Origin: Streptococcus mitis
GTDB taxonomy: Bacteria; Bacillota; Bacilli; Lactobacillales; Streptococcaceae
Length of the DNA stretch: 44,313 bases
NCBI RefSeq assembly: GCF_001579045.1
Contig: NZ_KQ970264.1
Location: forward strand, 8,614-52,926
Direction of reading: 5' to 3'
Numbering within the stretch: position 1 is the stretch's first letter; every line of letters starts with the position of its first letter. This document shows positions 16,504-25,398 of this stretch, one piece after another. The translations under genes were made by a program, and so were the position numbers. Under the pieces are notes generated by a model. That model searched no databases. It was not told the origin of the DNA and saw only the letters and a list, made by a program, of their open reading frames with translations.

Positions 16504-17175
16504 TTACATTCTTTTTTCAGCTTCTGCTTTGATTTTTTCAACTACTTCTTGAATGTTCAAACCAGTTGTATCAAGGTAGACAGCGTCCTCTGCTTGTTTG
16601 AGAGGTGAAGTCTCACGATGACTATCCTTGTAGTCACGCGCAGCAATTTCCTCTTTTAGAGTTTCAAGGTCTGTTTCAATTCCCTTGGCAACATTTTCCT
16701 TGTAACGACGCTCTGCTCTTTCATCTACCGAAGCTACTAGGAAAATTTTCAATTCTGCTTGTGGCAATACAACAGTCCCAATATCGCGACCATCCATGAC
16801 AATCCCGCCTTGTTGGGCGATTTCTTGTTGGAGAGAAACTAGTTTCTCACGCACTTGAGGAATTGCTGCAATAGCAGAAACATGATTGGTCACTTCATTT
16901 TCACGGATAGGATGGGTAATATCCACATCTCCTACAAAGACAAGCTGCTCTCCAGTTTCTGAACGCCCAAAACTAATTGGATGCTGGGCCAATAAGGCTA
17001 GAAGGGCTTCGACTTCTTCTACTCCTAACTGGTTTTGGAGAGCCATATAGGTCGCCGCACGATACATGGCACCTGTATCTAGGTAGGTGTATCCAAAATC
17101 CTTGGCAATAATCTTTGCGACCGTACTCTTACCACTTGAAGCAGGGCCGTCAATAGCAATTTGAATAGTTTTCAT
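16504..17175 (-). CDS. cmk: Cytidylate kinase
   Basis: A 223-residue kinase converting CMP/dCMP to the diphosphates. P-loop [14 protein letters not shown] (~8-21); CMP-binding [27 protein letters not shown], the nucleotide-base region; lid segment with [10 protein letters not shown]. Length and motifs are standard. It starts 8 bp after the LysM gene stop, in one operon; the pairing is probably transcriptional convenience rather than shared function. Confidence 0.96.
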   Translation of the reverse strand: MKTIQIAIDGPASSGKSTVAKIIAKDFGYTYLDTGAMYRAATYMALQNQLGVEEVEALLALLAQHPISFGRSETGEQLVFVGDVDITHPIRENEVTNHVSAIAAIPQVREKLVSLQQEIAQQGGIVMDGRDIGTVVLPQAELKIFLVASVDERAERRYKENVAKGIETDLETLKEEIAARDYKDSHRETSPLKQAEDAVYLDTTGLNIQEVVEKIKAEAEKRM

Positions 17176-17183
17176 ATCAACTC

Positions 17184-17657
17184 CTATTTTATTTTGACAA
17201 CATCACCTGGATTAGCAAACCAAGATCCTGTAGCCATATGCCCAGGATTCAAGGCCTCTAACTGAGCAATGGAGATTCCAGCACGAGCTGCAATAGCTGC
17301 TTCCCCTTCTCCTGCGAGAACTTTAATCGTTCCTTCAGGATTAGTAGCTTCTTCTGAACTACTAGAAGTAGATTCTGGCTCTGAACTTTGCTCAGGCTGA
17401 GAACTGCTTGAAGATGAGACTTGTACTACACTTGCATCTGAATCATGAAAATCTTTCAAGGCTGCCGTGCGATTACTCCCCCCCGTTGATAGATAGATAA
17501 GAACAATAATCATCACGACTACAATCACGAAGAAAATACTAGCTAAAATCGTCAAGACACGATTGGCCACTACATCTCTGCCTTGAGTTCTCTTACGACG
17601 CTCTGCCCTTGATTCTTCTTGATCATAAATATCTTCTTGCCACGGTTCTTTTTCCAT
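17184..17657 (-). CDS. Membrane-anchored LysM protein
   Basis: A 157-residue single-pass protein. A charged cytoplasmic head (1-30, rich in Arg and Glu), one transmembrane helix (~33-55, [23 protein letters not shown]), an extracellular Ser/Glu-rich linker (~75-108) and a C-terminal LysM-like domain (~110-157: [29 protein letters not shown] ... GDVVKIK). Topology puts the LysM outside, probably touching peptidoglycan. The exact partner is unknown. The gene contains a run of seven G (C7 at 17478-17484 on the plus strand) just after the helix. RBS AAGGAG. It is divergent from the ferredoxin gene, 44 bp between start codons. Confidence 0.85.
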   Translation of the reverse strand: MEKEPWQEDIYDQEESRAERRKRTQGRDVVANRVLTILASIFFVIVVVMIIVLIYLSTGGSNRTAALKDFHDSDASVVQVSSSSSSQPEQSSEPESTSSSSEEATNPEGTIKVLAGEGEAAIAARAGISIAQLEALNPGHMATGSWFANPGDVVKIK

Positions 17658-17689
17658 ACCCTACTCCTTGTTTTTTTTACTTTTCTTAT

Positions 17690-17701
17690 TACAATATAAA
17701 T
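17690..17701 (+). promoter_or_regulatory. Ferredoxin promoter region, leaderless type
   Basis: TACAAT at 17690-17695 (preceded by TTGTTT at 17668-17673, 16-bp spacer) ends 6 nt before the ATG at 17702. An alternative -10 TATAAA at 17695-17700 would start at the second ATG (17708). Either way there is essentially no leader and no ribosome site. Confidence 0.55.
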
Positions 17702-17914
17702 ATGAACATGAAAATCACACTTATACCCGAACGATGTATCGCCTGTGGACTTTGCCAAACTTATTCTGATTTATTTGATTACCACGATAATGGAATCGTG
17801 CGTTTTTACGATGATCCTGACCAGCTGGAAAAAGAAATTTCTCCTAGTCAGGACGTCTTAGAGGCTGTTAAAAATTGCCCAACTCGCGCCCTGATCAGAA
17901 ACCAGGAAGCCTAA
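17702..17914 (+). CDS. fer: Ferredoxin, single [4Fe-4S] type
   Basis: A 70-residue (or 68, from the second ATG) electron carrier. Three cysteines lie in CIACGLC and the fourth in KNCPTRAL near the end; the acidic middle (YDDPDQLEKEI) is typical of monocluster clostridial/Thermotoga-type ferredoxins. The redox partner is unknown. A longer upstream frame back to 17609 overlaps the divergent LysM gene and is rejected. No Shine-Dalgarno is present and the -10 is adjacent. It converges on the glycosyltransferase gene; no clear terminator was seen between 17915 and 17964. Confidence 0.9.
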   Translation: MNMKITLIPERCIACGLCQTYSDLFDYHDNGIVRFYDDPDQLEKEISPSQDVLEAVKNCPTRALIRNQEA

Positions 17915-17964
17915 ATCAATGGCGATAATCCACTCCCTCTAGTTTAGCACATTTCCATGTAAAA

Positions 17965-18930
17965 TTATAGTCTTTTCTCTCTATTTTTTTCTGTAAAATC
18001 AGGAAGGTCACTTTTTTCTTTGATAAGATAAAGTGGTCTTTTTTTAGTCTCTAAATAAATCTTACTGATGTACTTACCGAGAATCCCAATGGTCAAGAGT
18101 TGAATGCCTCCAAGAAAGAGAATGACAGCCATCAGAGAGGTCCAACCTGATGTCGGATTGCCCAAAATGAGAGTTCGAACCACAACAAAAAAGGTCATTA
18201 GCAGAGAAATGAAACAAGATAGGAGACCAGCCGCAAAGGCGATAATCAAGGGAAAATCTGAAAAATTAACAATCCCTTCAATGGAGTAGAAAAAGAGTTG
18301 CCTAAAACTCCAACTGGTCTTACCAGCCTGCCTTTCAACATTTGGATAGTCCAGATAGTGGGTTTTAAAGCCGACCCAAGCAAAGAGGCCCTTTGAAAAA
18401 CGATTAGACTCGGTCAAGGATAAAATGGCATCGACCACAGACCGTCTCATCATGCGAAAATCACGGACACCTGACGGTAGGGCTACTGGGCTGATTTTTT
18501 TCATAAGGCGATAAAAGAGATTAGCGCAGAGACTACGTAAAACTGGTTCTCCCTCCCGACTGGTTCTCCGTGTTCCTACGCAGTCCAAATCTTCATTTTG
18601 GTCTAGTAAGTTTTTCATCTCAAGCAACATACTAGGAGGATCCTGGAGGTCTGCATCCATTACCACCACCAGATCTCCTGTCGCATATTGCAAGCCTGCA
18701 TAGAGGGCTGCTTCTTTGCCAAAATTTCGTGAGAAAGAAATATAATGCACTGCCGGATTTTGTTCTCGATAGGCCTTTAAGAGTTCCAAGGTCCCATCGC
18801 TCGATCCATCATCGACAAAAACATACTCGATTTCTGTTTCCAAATCTGGAAGTAAAGCTTCCAGAGCCTGATAAAAAAGAGGAAGTACTTCCTCTTCGTT
18901 TAAACAGGGGACAATGATTGACATCACCAT
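17965..18930 (-). CDS. Family 2 glycosyltransferase, bactoprenol glycosyltransferase type
   Basis: About 321 residues. The N-terminal GT-A domain includes SIIVPCLNEEEVLP, VFVDDGSSDGTLE, and DADLQDPP (the metal-binding DxD region); two C-terminal transmembrane helices (~230-255 and ~265-290) are followed by a basic tail. This is the GtrB/CsbB/YkcC-like layout that loads a sugar onto undecaprenyl phosphate for cell-wall or teichoic acid decoration. The start is uncertain: ATG at 18930 is 1 bp after the galE stop, ATG at 18924 is also possible, and the longer frame to 18984 lies inside galE. Coupling to galE suggests a galactose- or glucose-derived UDP-sugar donor. Confidence 0.8.
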   Translation of the reverse strand: MVMSIIVPCLNEEEVLPLFYQALEALLPDLETEIEYVFVDDGSSDGTLELLKAYREQNPAVHYISFSRNFGKEAALYAGLQYATGDLVVVMDADLQDPPSMLLEMKNLLDQNEDLDCVGTRRTSREGEPVLRSLCANLFYRLMKKISPVALPSGVRDFRMMRRSVVDAILSLTESNRFSKGLFAWVGFKTHYLDYPNVERQAGKTSWSFRQLFFYSIEGIVNFSDFPLIIAFAAGLLSCFISLLMTFFVVVRTLILGNPTSGWTSLMAVILFLGGIQLLTIGILGKYISKIYLETKKRPLYLIKEKSDLPDFTEKNREKRL

Positions 18931-18931
18931 C

Positions 18932-19951
18932 TTAGTCTTCAAATCCATTTGGATGCTTGCTTTGCCAACGCCATGCGTCTTCACACATTTGGGTGATGCC
19001 TAATTCTGCTTCCCAGCCTAATTCTGCTTTGGCTTTTGCAGGATCTGAATAGCAGGCTGCGATATCCCCTGGGCGACGGTCTACGATGCGGTAAGGAATT
19101 GGACGTCCCACTGCTTTTTCCATATTTTGGATAATTTCAAGAACAGAATAGCCTTTACCTGTTCCAAGGTTGTAAACGTTAAGTCCTGAACCTTTTTGGA
19201 TTTTTTTCAGAGCTGCAACGTGACCTTTAGCCAAGTCAACAACGTGGATATAGTCACGAACACCAGTTCCATCTTCCGTATCGTAATCGTCTCCAAACAC
19301 TTGCACTTGTTCTAGTTTTCCAACGGCTACTTGCGTCACATATGGCAAGAGATTGTTTGGAATACCGTTTGGATTTTCTCCCAAATCTCCACTCTCATGG
19401 GCTCCGATTGGGTTAAAGTAACGAAGCAAGACAACATTCCATTCTGAGTCTGCCTTGTAGATATCCGTCAAAATTTCCTCTAACATGAGTTTGGTACGAC
19501 CGTATGGATTGGTCACTGAAAGTGGGAAATCTTCCAAGATGGGCACTGTATGAGGATCTCCGTAAACTGTCGCAGAGGAACTGAAAATGATGTTTTTACA
19601 GTTGTTTTCTTCCATGACCTTCAAAAGACTAACAGTTCCAGCGATATTGTTGTCATAATAAGCAAGTGGGATACGGGTTGATTCGCCAACAGCCTTCAAA
19701 CCAGCAAAGTGAATGACACCTGTTGGTTCTTCTTGCTTGAAAATATCACGAAGAGTATCTGTATCACGGATATCAGCCTCATAGAACGGCACTTCAACTC
19801 CTGTAATTCTCTCAACAACTTCTAAACTTTTACGGTTGCTGTTGACAAGGTTATCCACCACAACGACTTGATGGCCTGCTTGGATTAACTCAATAACAGT
19901 GTGAGTTCCGATAAAACCAGCTCCACCCGTTACCAAAATCTTTTCTTGCAT
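18932..19951 (-). CDS. galE: UDP-glucose 4-epimerase
   Basis: A 339-residue extended short-chain dehydrogenase interconverting UDP-glucose and UDP-galactose. NAD-binding VTGGAGFIGTHTVIELIQAG (5-24); SSSATVYG serine region; catalytic Tyr and Lys in NPYGRTKLMLEE; the DYIHVVDLAKGH motif. RBS GAGGAAAAAAG. It leads the glycosyltransferase gene. No Leloir galK/galT is nearby, so its role here is probably supply of UDP-sugars for surface polymers. Confidence 0.95.
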   Translation of the reverse strand: MQEKILVTGGAGFIGTHTVIELIQAGHQVVVVDNLVNSNRKSLEVVERITGVEVPFYEADIRDTDTLRDIFKQEEPTGVIHFAGLKAVGESTRIPLAYYDNNIAGTVSLLKVMEENNCKNIIFSSSATVYGDPHTVPILEDFPLSVTNPYGRTKLMLEEILTDIYKADSEWNVVLLRYFNPIGAHESGDLGENPNGIPNNLLPYVTQVAVGKLEQVQVFGDDYDTEDGTGVRDYIHVVDLAKGHVAALKKIQKGSGLNVYNLGTGKGYSVLEIIQNMEKAVGRPIPYRIVDRRPGDIAACYSDPAKAKAELGWEAELGITQMCEDAWRWQSKHPNGFED

Positions 19952-19981
19952 CTTTTTTCCTCGATTCTCGGATTTTTTCTT

Positions 19982-20010
19982 ATTTTACCATTTTTGATAG
20001 GGAATGTCAT
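19982..20010 (-). promoter_or_regulatory. galE promoter
   Basis: ATGACA at 20005-20010, 17-bp spacer ending TGG, TAAAAT at 19982-19987 (extended -10). Confidence 0.7.
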
Positions 20011-20052
20011 TTGCTATCCTAGAAGGGAGGCTAAAATTTCAGTAAAATTCCT

Positions 20053-20247
20053 ATACTCTTCGAAAATCTCTTCAAACAACGTCAGCTTCGCCTTGCCGTA
20101 TATATGTTACTGACTTCGTCAGTTCTATCCACAACCTCAAAACAGTGTTTTGAGCTGACTTCGTCTGTTCTATCCACAACCTCAAAGCAGTGCTTTGAGC
20201 AGCCCGCGGCTAGTTTCCTAGTTTGTTCTTTGATTTTCATTGAGTAT
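20053..20247 (+). repeat. BOX element, A-B-B-C arrangement
   Basis: Starts ATACTCTTCGAAAATCTC and ends TTTTCATTGAGTAT. boxA, then two boxB units (ACAACCTCAAAACAGTGTTT and a variant ACAACCTCAAAGCAGTGCTT whose two changed bases still pair), then boxC with GCGGCTAGTTTCCTAGTTTG. It lies between galE and the oxidase gene, and its last base is the first base of the oxidase stop codon complement. Confidence 0.95.
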
Positions 20248-21350
20248 TATTCGCTTTTTAGTCGTTTGACATAGTTTTCAATTGGGTAGTTTAGAGGGTC
20301 CAAAGTCAACTCCTTGTCTTGGATCAGTTGAGCTAGATGGTAACCAATGATAGGACCAATTGTGAGGCCCGATGAACCTAGGCCACTGGCTGCATAGACA
20401 CCTGCCAATTCTGGCACCTGCCCAAAGAAAGGAGAGAAATCACTGGTATAGGCACGGATTCCCACACGCTCAGCTCTTGAAGTCGCTCTAGCTAAAACTG
20501 GATAGTGAGGCAAGGCTGCCTCCTCCATTTGCTGGAGCAAGGTTTCATCTACCGTCAAATCAAATCCCATATCATTTTCATGAGTAGCACCTAAGGACAA
20601 TTTCCCACCTGCAAAAGGAATCAAATCCCACTCCCCTTCTGGCATAACAACAGGATAAGCTTCCATATCTTGGGCCAGCTGATAATCTCGGAGTTGTCCT
20701 TTTTGGGGACGAACATCTACTTCATAACCTAAAGGCTCTAACAGGTATCCCAACCAAGCTCCCGTCGCCAAAATAACCTGATCAAACACTTCTTCACCAA
20801 TCTGGTAACCTGATGCTAAAGGTGTCAGACTCACTTTTTCTTTGACCAGCTTGACTTGACTAGCTTCCAGCAAACGAGTCACTAAAAGTTTGCCATCTAC
20901 TCTCGCTCCACCAGAAGCATAGAGCAGACGGTCAAATCCCTGCAAACCAGGGAATAATTCGTTAGCTGATGCTTGGTCCAGAATGGCTAATTGCCCTATC
21001 AAGGGAGATTCTTCTCTACGCTGGAGGGCTAGTTGATAGAGTTCTTCCAACTTAGTTTCATCCTTTTTCAGGAGAAAGACTCCCGAACGTTGGTAAAAGT
21101 CGATTTCTTGCCCTGACTTTTCTAAATCAGCCAACAAATCCACATAAAAGTCAGCCCCTAAGCGCGCCATTTTGTACCAAGCTTTATTGCGGCGTTTGGA
21201 AAACCAAGGACTGATAATTCCAGCTGCTGCCTTGGTGGCTTGCCCCTGTCCATGGTCAAAAACGGTCACCTCTAGGTCACTTTCTTTAGAGAGGTAGTAG
21301 GCAGCTGTTGCACCTACAATCCCTGCTCCGATAATGGCAACTTTTTTCAT
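20247..21350 (-). CDS. FAD-dependent D-amino acid oxidase family oxidoreductase
   Basis: About 367 residues. FAD-binding VAIIGAGIVGATAAYYLSKE at the N-terminus, a DAO-type core (RPQKGQLRDY, LIPFAGGKLSLGATHEND) and GLGSSGLTIGPIIGYHLAQL near the end. It is of the glycine oxidase/DadA kind and probably deaminates an amino acid or oxidises a sarcosine-like amine; the substrate is unknown. A GTG start at 21359 is possible, but the ATG at 21350 has AGAAAG 8 nt upstream. Third gene of trmK-nif3-oxidase. The TAA stop abuts the BOX element, so insertion may have set its C-terminus. Confidence 0.8.
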   Translation of the reverse strand: MKKVAIIGAGIVGATAAYYLSKESDLEVTVFDHGQGQATKAAAGIISPWFSKRRNKAWYKMARLGADFYVDLLADLEKSGQEIDFYQRSGVFLLKKDETKLEELYQLALQRREESPLIGQLAILDQASANELFPGLQGFDRLLYASGGARVDGKLLVTRLLEASQVKLVKEKVSLTPLASGYQIGEEVFDQVILATGAWLGYLLEPLGYEVDVRPQKGQLRDYQLAQDMEAYPVVMPEGEWDLIPFAGGKLSLGATHENDMGFDLTVDETLLQQMEEAALPHYPVLARATSRAERVGIRAYTSDFSPFFGQVPELAGVYAASGLGSSGLTIGPIIGYHLAQLIQDKELTLDPLNYPIENYVKRLKSE

Positions 21351-21366
21351 TGTTTTCACTTTCTAA

Positions 21367-22164
21367 CTAGATATGGTGGAAAGGATTGGTCGATGCTTGA
21401 CTAGGTAAAATCTCTAGTTCCCAGCCTTTTTCCTCTTTCCATTGATTAAGAAGCTCTGCGATTTTTTCCACAAAAAGCACTTCGATATAGTGACCTGGAT
21501 CCAATGCCAACAAGCCATCAGACAACATATCCTGGGCAGTGTGGTAGTAGATGTCACCAGTGATATAGACATCAGCTCCCTTAGCTAAAGCATCCTTATA
21601 GAAAGACTGCCCGCTCCCACCACAGATGGCCACTCTTGAAATAGGTTTCTGCAAATCACTCTCTTGATAATGCACCAATCGAAGGCTATTTAAACCAAAG
21701 ACTTGCTTGACATGTTGGGCCAATTCCCCAAATGTCTGAGGCCGAATATTTCCAATACGTCCAATCCCACGTTCAGGACATGTCTCCTGTAGATAAGTCG
21801 TTTCCTCGATACCTAGCATCTGACAGAACCAATCATTGAGGCCACTTTCAACGATGTCAATATTGGTATGGCTGACATAAACTGCGATGTCATGCTTGAT
21901 GAGATCAATGTAAATCTGATTTTGTGGACGGCTAGCTACCAAATCCTTGATAGGACGGAAAATCGGCGCGTGCTTGACAATAATCAAGTCCACACCCTTT
22001 TCAATGGCTTCAGCCACCGTTTCTTCACGAATATCGAGAGCCACCATGACACTTTGGATATCCTTGTCCAAAGTACCAATTTGCAGACCACGACTATCTC
22101 CCTCCATGGAAAATTCCTGAGGGCAAAAGGCTTCATACGCATTAATCACTTCACTTGCTAACAT
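21367..22164 (-). CDS. Nif3-like dinuclear metal protein (GTP cyclohydrolase 1 type 2 family)
   Basis: A 265-residue YbgI/Nif3 family protein. Metal-site histidines are visible in [10 protein letters not shown] and YVSHTNID, with further ligands in [10 protein letters not shown] and LDPGHYIE. The family forms hexameric toroids; a hydrolase role is suspected but not settled. It overlaps the trmK stop by 14 bp, the usual arrangement in Firmicutes (trmK-nif3), which hints at a shared role in nucleotide or tRNA work. Confidence 0.88.
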   Translation of the reverse strand: MLASEVINAYEAFCPQEFSMEGDSRGLQIGTLDKDIQSVMVALDIREETVAEAIEKGVDLIIVKHAPIFRPIKDLVASRPQNQIYIDLIKHDIAVYVSHTNIDIVESGLNDWFCQMLGIEETTYLQETCPERGIGRIGNIRPQTFGELAQHVKQVFGLNSLRLVHYQESDLQKPISRVAICGGSGQSFYKDALAKGADVYITGDIYYHTAQDMLSDGLLALDPGHYIEVLFVEKIAELLNQWKEEKGWELEILPSQASTNPFHHI

Positions 22165-22828
22165 GGAGTACCTCCTTGATGGCTTGAATCTTATCTACTA
22201 GAACTTGACGTTCCTCCAGATTTTTGTCTGGGATTTGTCCGAGGGCAAACTCTAGCTTAACAGCTTCTTTTTGCCATTTTTGGACAAAGACTGGACTGAC
22301 CTCTTTGCACAAGAAAGGTCCAAAGCGAACATCACTGGCTGATAGCTTCATTTGACCTGCTTCCACCACCAAAATCTCGTAAAACTTGCCAGCTTCTTCT
22401 AGGATGTTTTCTGCTACAATCTGAAAACCATTGTCTTGCAACCAAATGCGCAAGTCGTCTTCACGATTATTGGGCTGAAGGATCAATCGTTCTACATTAG
22501 CTAACTTGTCCAAGCCTTCTTCTAAAATCCTAGCAATCAAACGACCACCCATACCAGCAATGGTAATGACAGACACTTGGTCTGCCTCTTCAAAGGCTGC
22601 CAAGCCATTTGCTAAACGGACTTGGATTTTTTCCTTTAGACCGTGAGCCTCAACATTTTTGACTGCAGATTGGTAGGGACCTTCCACCACCTCACCTGCA
22701 ATGGCACTTTTGATTTGTCCTCTTTCGACCAAGTCGATAGGCAGATAAGCATGATCACTCCCCACATCTAGCAAAATGGCTCCCTGTGGCACAAAGGAAG
22801 CCACTAATTCTAATCTCTTTGAAATCAT
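22151..22828 (-). CDS. trmK: tRNA (adenine(22)-N1)-methyltransferase
   Basis: A 225-residue SAM-dependent methyltransferase that makes m1A22 in tRNA. SAM site [16 protein letters not shown] (~18-33); [27 protein letters not shown] is the catalytic-loop region of the family. The C-terminal ~70 residues form a helical coiled coil ([15 protein letters not shown] ...). First gene of its operon, with RBS GAGAGAAG. Confidence 0.92.
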   Translation of the reverse strand: MISKRLELVASFVPQGAILLDVGSDHAYLPIDLVERGQIKSAIAGEVVEGPYQSAVKNVEAHGLKEKIQVRLANGLAAFEEADQVSVITIAGMGGRLIARILEEGLDKLANVERLILQPNNREDDLRIWLQDNGFQIVAENILEEAGKFYEILVVEAGQMKLSASDVRFGPFLCKEVSPVFVQKWQKEAVKLEFALGQIPDKNLEERQVLVDKIQAIKEVLHVSK

Positions 22829-22861
22829 CTTCTCTCACTTTCCAAAACTCTATTACCTCTT

Positions 22862-22870
22862 ATTATACCA
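22862..22870 (-). promoter_or_regulatory. trmK operon promoter
   Basis: TGG-TATAAT (TATAAT at 22862-22867) is an extended -10; no good -35 is seen. Confidence 0.6.
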
Positions 22871-22894
22871 CATTTCAGCTGGCAATCTTGTACC

Positions 22895-22924
22895 TAAAAA
22901 AACCGCAATCCACAGATTGCAGCC
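22895..22924 (-). terminator. exp7 terminator
   Basis: CTGCAATC pairs with GATTGCGG (one T-G) around TGTG, followed by T7. Confidence 0.9.
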
Positions 22925-22929
22925 TTTCT

Positions 22930-25266
22930 TTATTTTCTGGTTTGATAGCGATTAGTCAGGATGAAAATCACGGTAAAGACCAACATCATGACCCCATACA
23001 CAGGTATCGTTTGTCCAGTCAAGGTCGAAATTTCAAGCAGTTTTTGAATTCTTGGGAAGAGAGCTGTGGCTAGGAAGCCTCCTACTGACCAAACAATCAA
23101 GAGGACACGCCATAAGGTAAATGGCATGCAGGCTCTAAATACGGATAAGAAACCGATAGACCCAAGGAGATAATAGAGTAGAGTTGAGATTTCTAATTCA
23201 GACCAGCCTTGACTCGTGCCAAATATTTTCACGAAAAGAACGCTGAACACAACCATGAGAGCACTTGGTAGAGCACGAAGCATGGATCTTCTGAGGAAGT
23301 TTGGCTCGACAGGTTTGATATTTCGCTCAAAAGTCAGAACGAATGGTGGGAAACCTTCCACGAACTGGTCAATCATGGTAATCTGGATCGGAATGAAGGG
23401 GAAAATCAAGATCCATTCAGACCGTCCCAGAAGAGCACTGGCGATACAGATAACTGCGAGCAAGAAAGAATAGATGGTCTTTATCAAGAAAATCGGGGCG
23501 ATATGGGCAATGTTATTAACCACGCGACGACCTTCAAAGAGAATCTCAGGAACATCATTAAAATCTGAGTTCAAAAGAACCAAATTGGCAATCTGACGAG
23601 TCGCAGGATCTCCCTCAGCCATCACGATAGAACAATCCGCCTCACGAAGGGCCAGGATATCATTAACTCCATCCCCTGTCATAGCTGTTGTATGCCCCGC
23701 TTTTTTCAGTGTTTGGATGATGAGTTTCTTTTGATGAGGGGAAACACGTCCGAAAATAGCTGTCTCCTCAGCCATAGCAACCAATTCCTCATCCGTAATT
23801 TTCGAGCAATCTACATAACTGTCATAGTCCGCAAAGCCAGCCTTCTGGGCAATGCTAGACACCGTAACTGGATTGTCACCAGAGATAATCTTGAGGCTCA
23901 CTTCCTGAGAACGGAGATAGTCCAGCGTCTCTGCCGCTCCCTCCCGAATGGGGTCCAAGATTTCCAGCAAGGCTAGAGCCTGAATATCAGATGGTTTCTG
24001 TGGTTTGTGATGGTCTAATTTCTCCTGACTGAAAGCCAAAACCAAGACACGTGACCCTCTCTCCAAGGCCTCTCTGGCTTCGGGGACCTCAAAATCCAGC
24101 AACATCTCAGGCGCCCCTAAGAAAACTGTTCCCAAGCCTTCTAACTCCATGGCACCCCACTTGCGGTCGCTTGAGAAGGGGAGATTGGAAATCATAGGAT
24201 AGGCTACCTGACCTTGGAATCGCTGGCGAATAGCTTGAGCTGTTGGATTTTTATCCTCACTATGAGCTATGTAGCTGGTCATGATGCTAGCAATAGCCTC
24301 TTCACCATAAGTTTCCGTCAGTGGAAGGACAGCCTCTACCTGCATCTTTCCTTGGGTGATGGTACCCGTCTTGTCCAGACAGAGCATATCCACGCGTGCC
24401 AAGGTCTCAACAGAGTACATCTCCTGCACCAAGACCTTTTTCAAGCCCAACTTAATCACCGCAGTCAAAAGCGAAGTAATGGTCAAAAGGGCAATTCCCT
24501 TGGGCAACATTCCCAGTAGGGCTGTCGACGAATTTACAACGGATGACTTGAGAGGCAGGCCTTTTAAAAGCAAGGCTTCTAGCAAGAGAGCCAGACCAAA
24601 AGGAATGATAATCTTCCCAGTAAAACCAGCTAGCTTGTCCAGCGATTTCATGATACGAGAGTTGATTGGTTTAACGGTCTTGGCTTCCAGCATGAGTTTG
24701 GCAGCATAGTTGTCTGCACCGACATGATGGACACGAGCTAAAACTGACCCACTAGCTAGGAAACTTCCTGACAAAAGCAAGGCGTCCACTTCCTTTTGCA
24801 CCAAATCGCTTTCTCCAGTCAACATGGCTTCATTAACCTCCGCAAAGCCTTCCAAAACCAAGGCATCACTGGGAATCTGCTCTCCAGCAGACAGACGAAT
24901 GACATCTCCCAGCACCAATTCTTCCGAATTCAGAGCCACTTCTTGGCCATCACGAATAGTCTTGACCTTTTCCTTGGTCATGAGATTGAGCTTGTCCACC
25001 ATGTGTTTGGCCCGCAACTCGGTCACAATCCCAGAAAAAGCGTTAAAACAGATAACGGCAAAGAAGACCAGATTGCTCCAAGCCTGCACAAAGGCAAGGG
25101 CCAAAGCAATGACAAAGTTCAAAGCGTTAAAAAGGGTAAAGACATTTCGTTTAACGATTTGCCAAGTACTGGTACTGGCCGAAGCAGTAAAATCATTGAC
25201 CAAGCTCTTAGCCTGTCTTTCCTTAACTTCTCTTTGGGTTAATCCCATAATCTTATTTTTATCCAT
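22930..25266 (-). CDS. exp7: P-type cation ATPase, Exp7 type
   Basis: A 778-residue E1-E2 ATPase in the subgroup first named from pneumococcal Exp7. Actuator TGES (about 150), phosphorylated Asp in CLDKTGTITQ (about 298), nucleotide-domain SDRKWGA, hinge TGDGVNDILALREAD, and about ten membrane helices. The ion-binding helix reads MLPKGIALL, so the usual PEGL glutamate is Lys, which argues against a standard calcium pump; the ion is unknown. The ATG at 25266 is preferred over 25278: neither has a Shine-Dalgarno, but TGA-TATGAT ends 7 nt before 25266, the same leaderless layout as murT and truA. It is divergent from plsC. Confidence 0.85.
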   Translation of the reverse strand: MDKNKIMGLTQREVKERQAKSLVNDFTASASTSTWQIVKRNVFTLFNALNFVIALALAFVQAWSNLVFFAVICFNAFSGIVTELRAKHMVDKLNLMTKEKVKTIRDGQEVALNSEELVLGDVIRLSAGEQIPSDALVLEGFAEVNEAMLTGESDLVQKEVDALLLSGSFLASGSVLARVHHVGADNYAAKLMLEAKTVKPINSRIMKSLDKLAGFTGKIIIPFGLALLLEALLLKGLPLKSSVVNSSTALLGMLPKGIALLTITSLLTAVIKLGLKKVLVQEMYSVETLARVDMLCLDKTGTITQGKMQVEAVLPLTETYGEEAIASIMTSYIAHSEDKNPTAQAIRQRFQGQVAYPMISNLPFSSDRKWGAMELEGLGTVFLGAPEMLLDFEVPEAREALERGSRVLVLAFSQEKLDHHKPQKPSDIQALALLEILDPIREGAAETLDYLRSQEVSLKIISGDNPVTVSSIAQKAGFADYDSYVDCSKITDEELVAMAEETAIFGRVSPHQKKLIIQTLKKAGHTTAMTGDGVNDILALREADCSIVMAEGDPATRQIANLVLLNSDFNDVPEILFEGRRVVNNIAHIAPIFLIKTIYSFLLAVICIASALLGRSEWILIFPFIPIQITMIDQFVEGFPPFVLTFERNIKPVEPNFLRRSMLRALPSALMVVFSVLFVKIFGTSQGWSELEISTLLYYLLGSIGFLSVFRACMPFTLWRVLLIVWSVGGFLATALFPRIQKLLEISTLTGQTIPVYGVMMLVFTVIFILTNRYQTRK

Positions 25267-25339
25267 AAATTCTATCATATCATTTTTTCTAAAAGAATTC
25301 TAATCTCATCCCAAATATGCACCTAGTCAAGGGAAAAGT

Positions 25340-25368
25340 TTGCCAGCCCTCCTTTGATAAGGTATAAT
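25340..25368 (+). promoter_or_regulatory. plsC-like gene promoter
   Basis: TTGCCA at 25340-25345, 17-bp spacer, TATAAT at 25363-25368. Confidence 0.85.
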
Positions 25369-25398
25369 AATAACAAGAAAAGAATCGAAGGAGATCGC

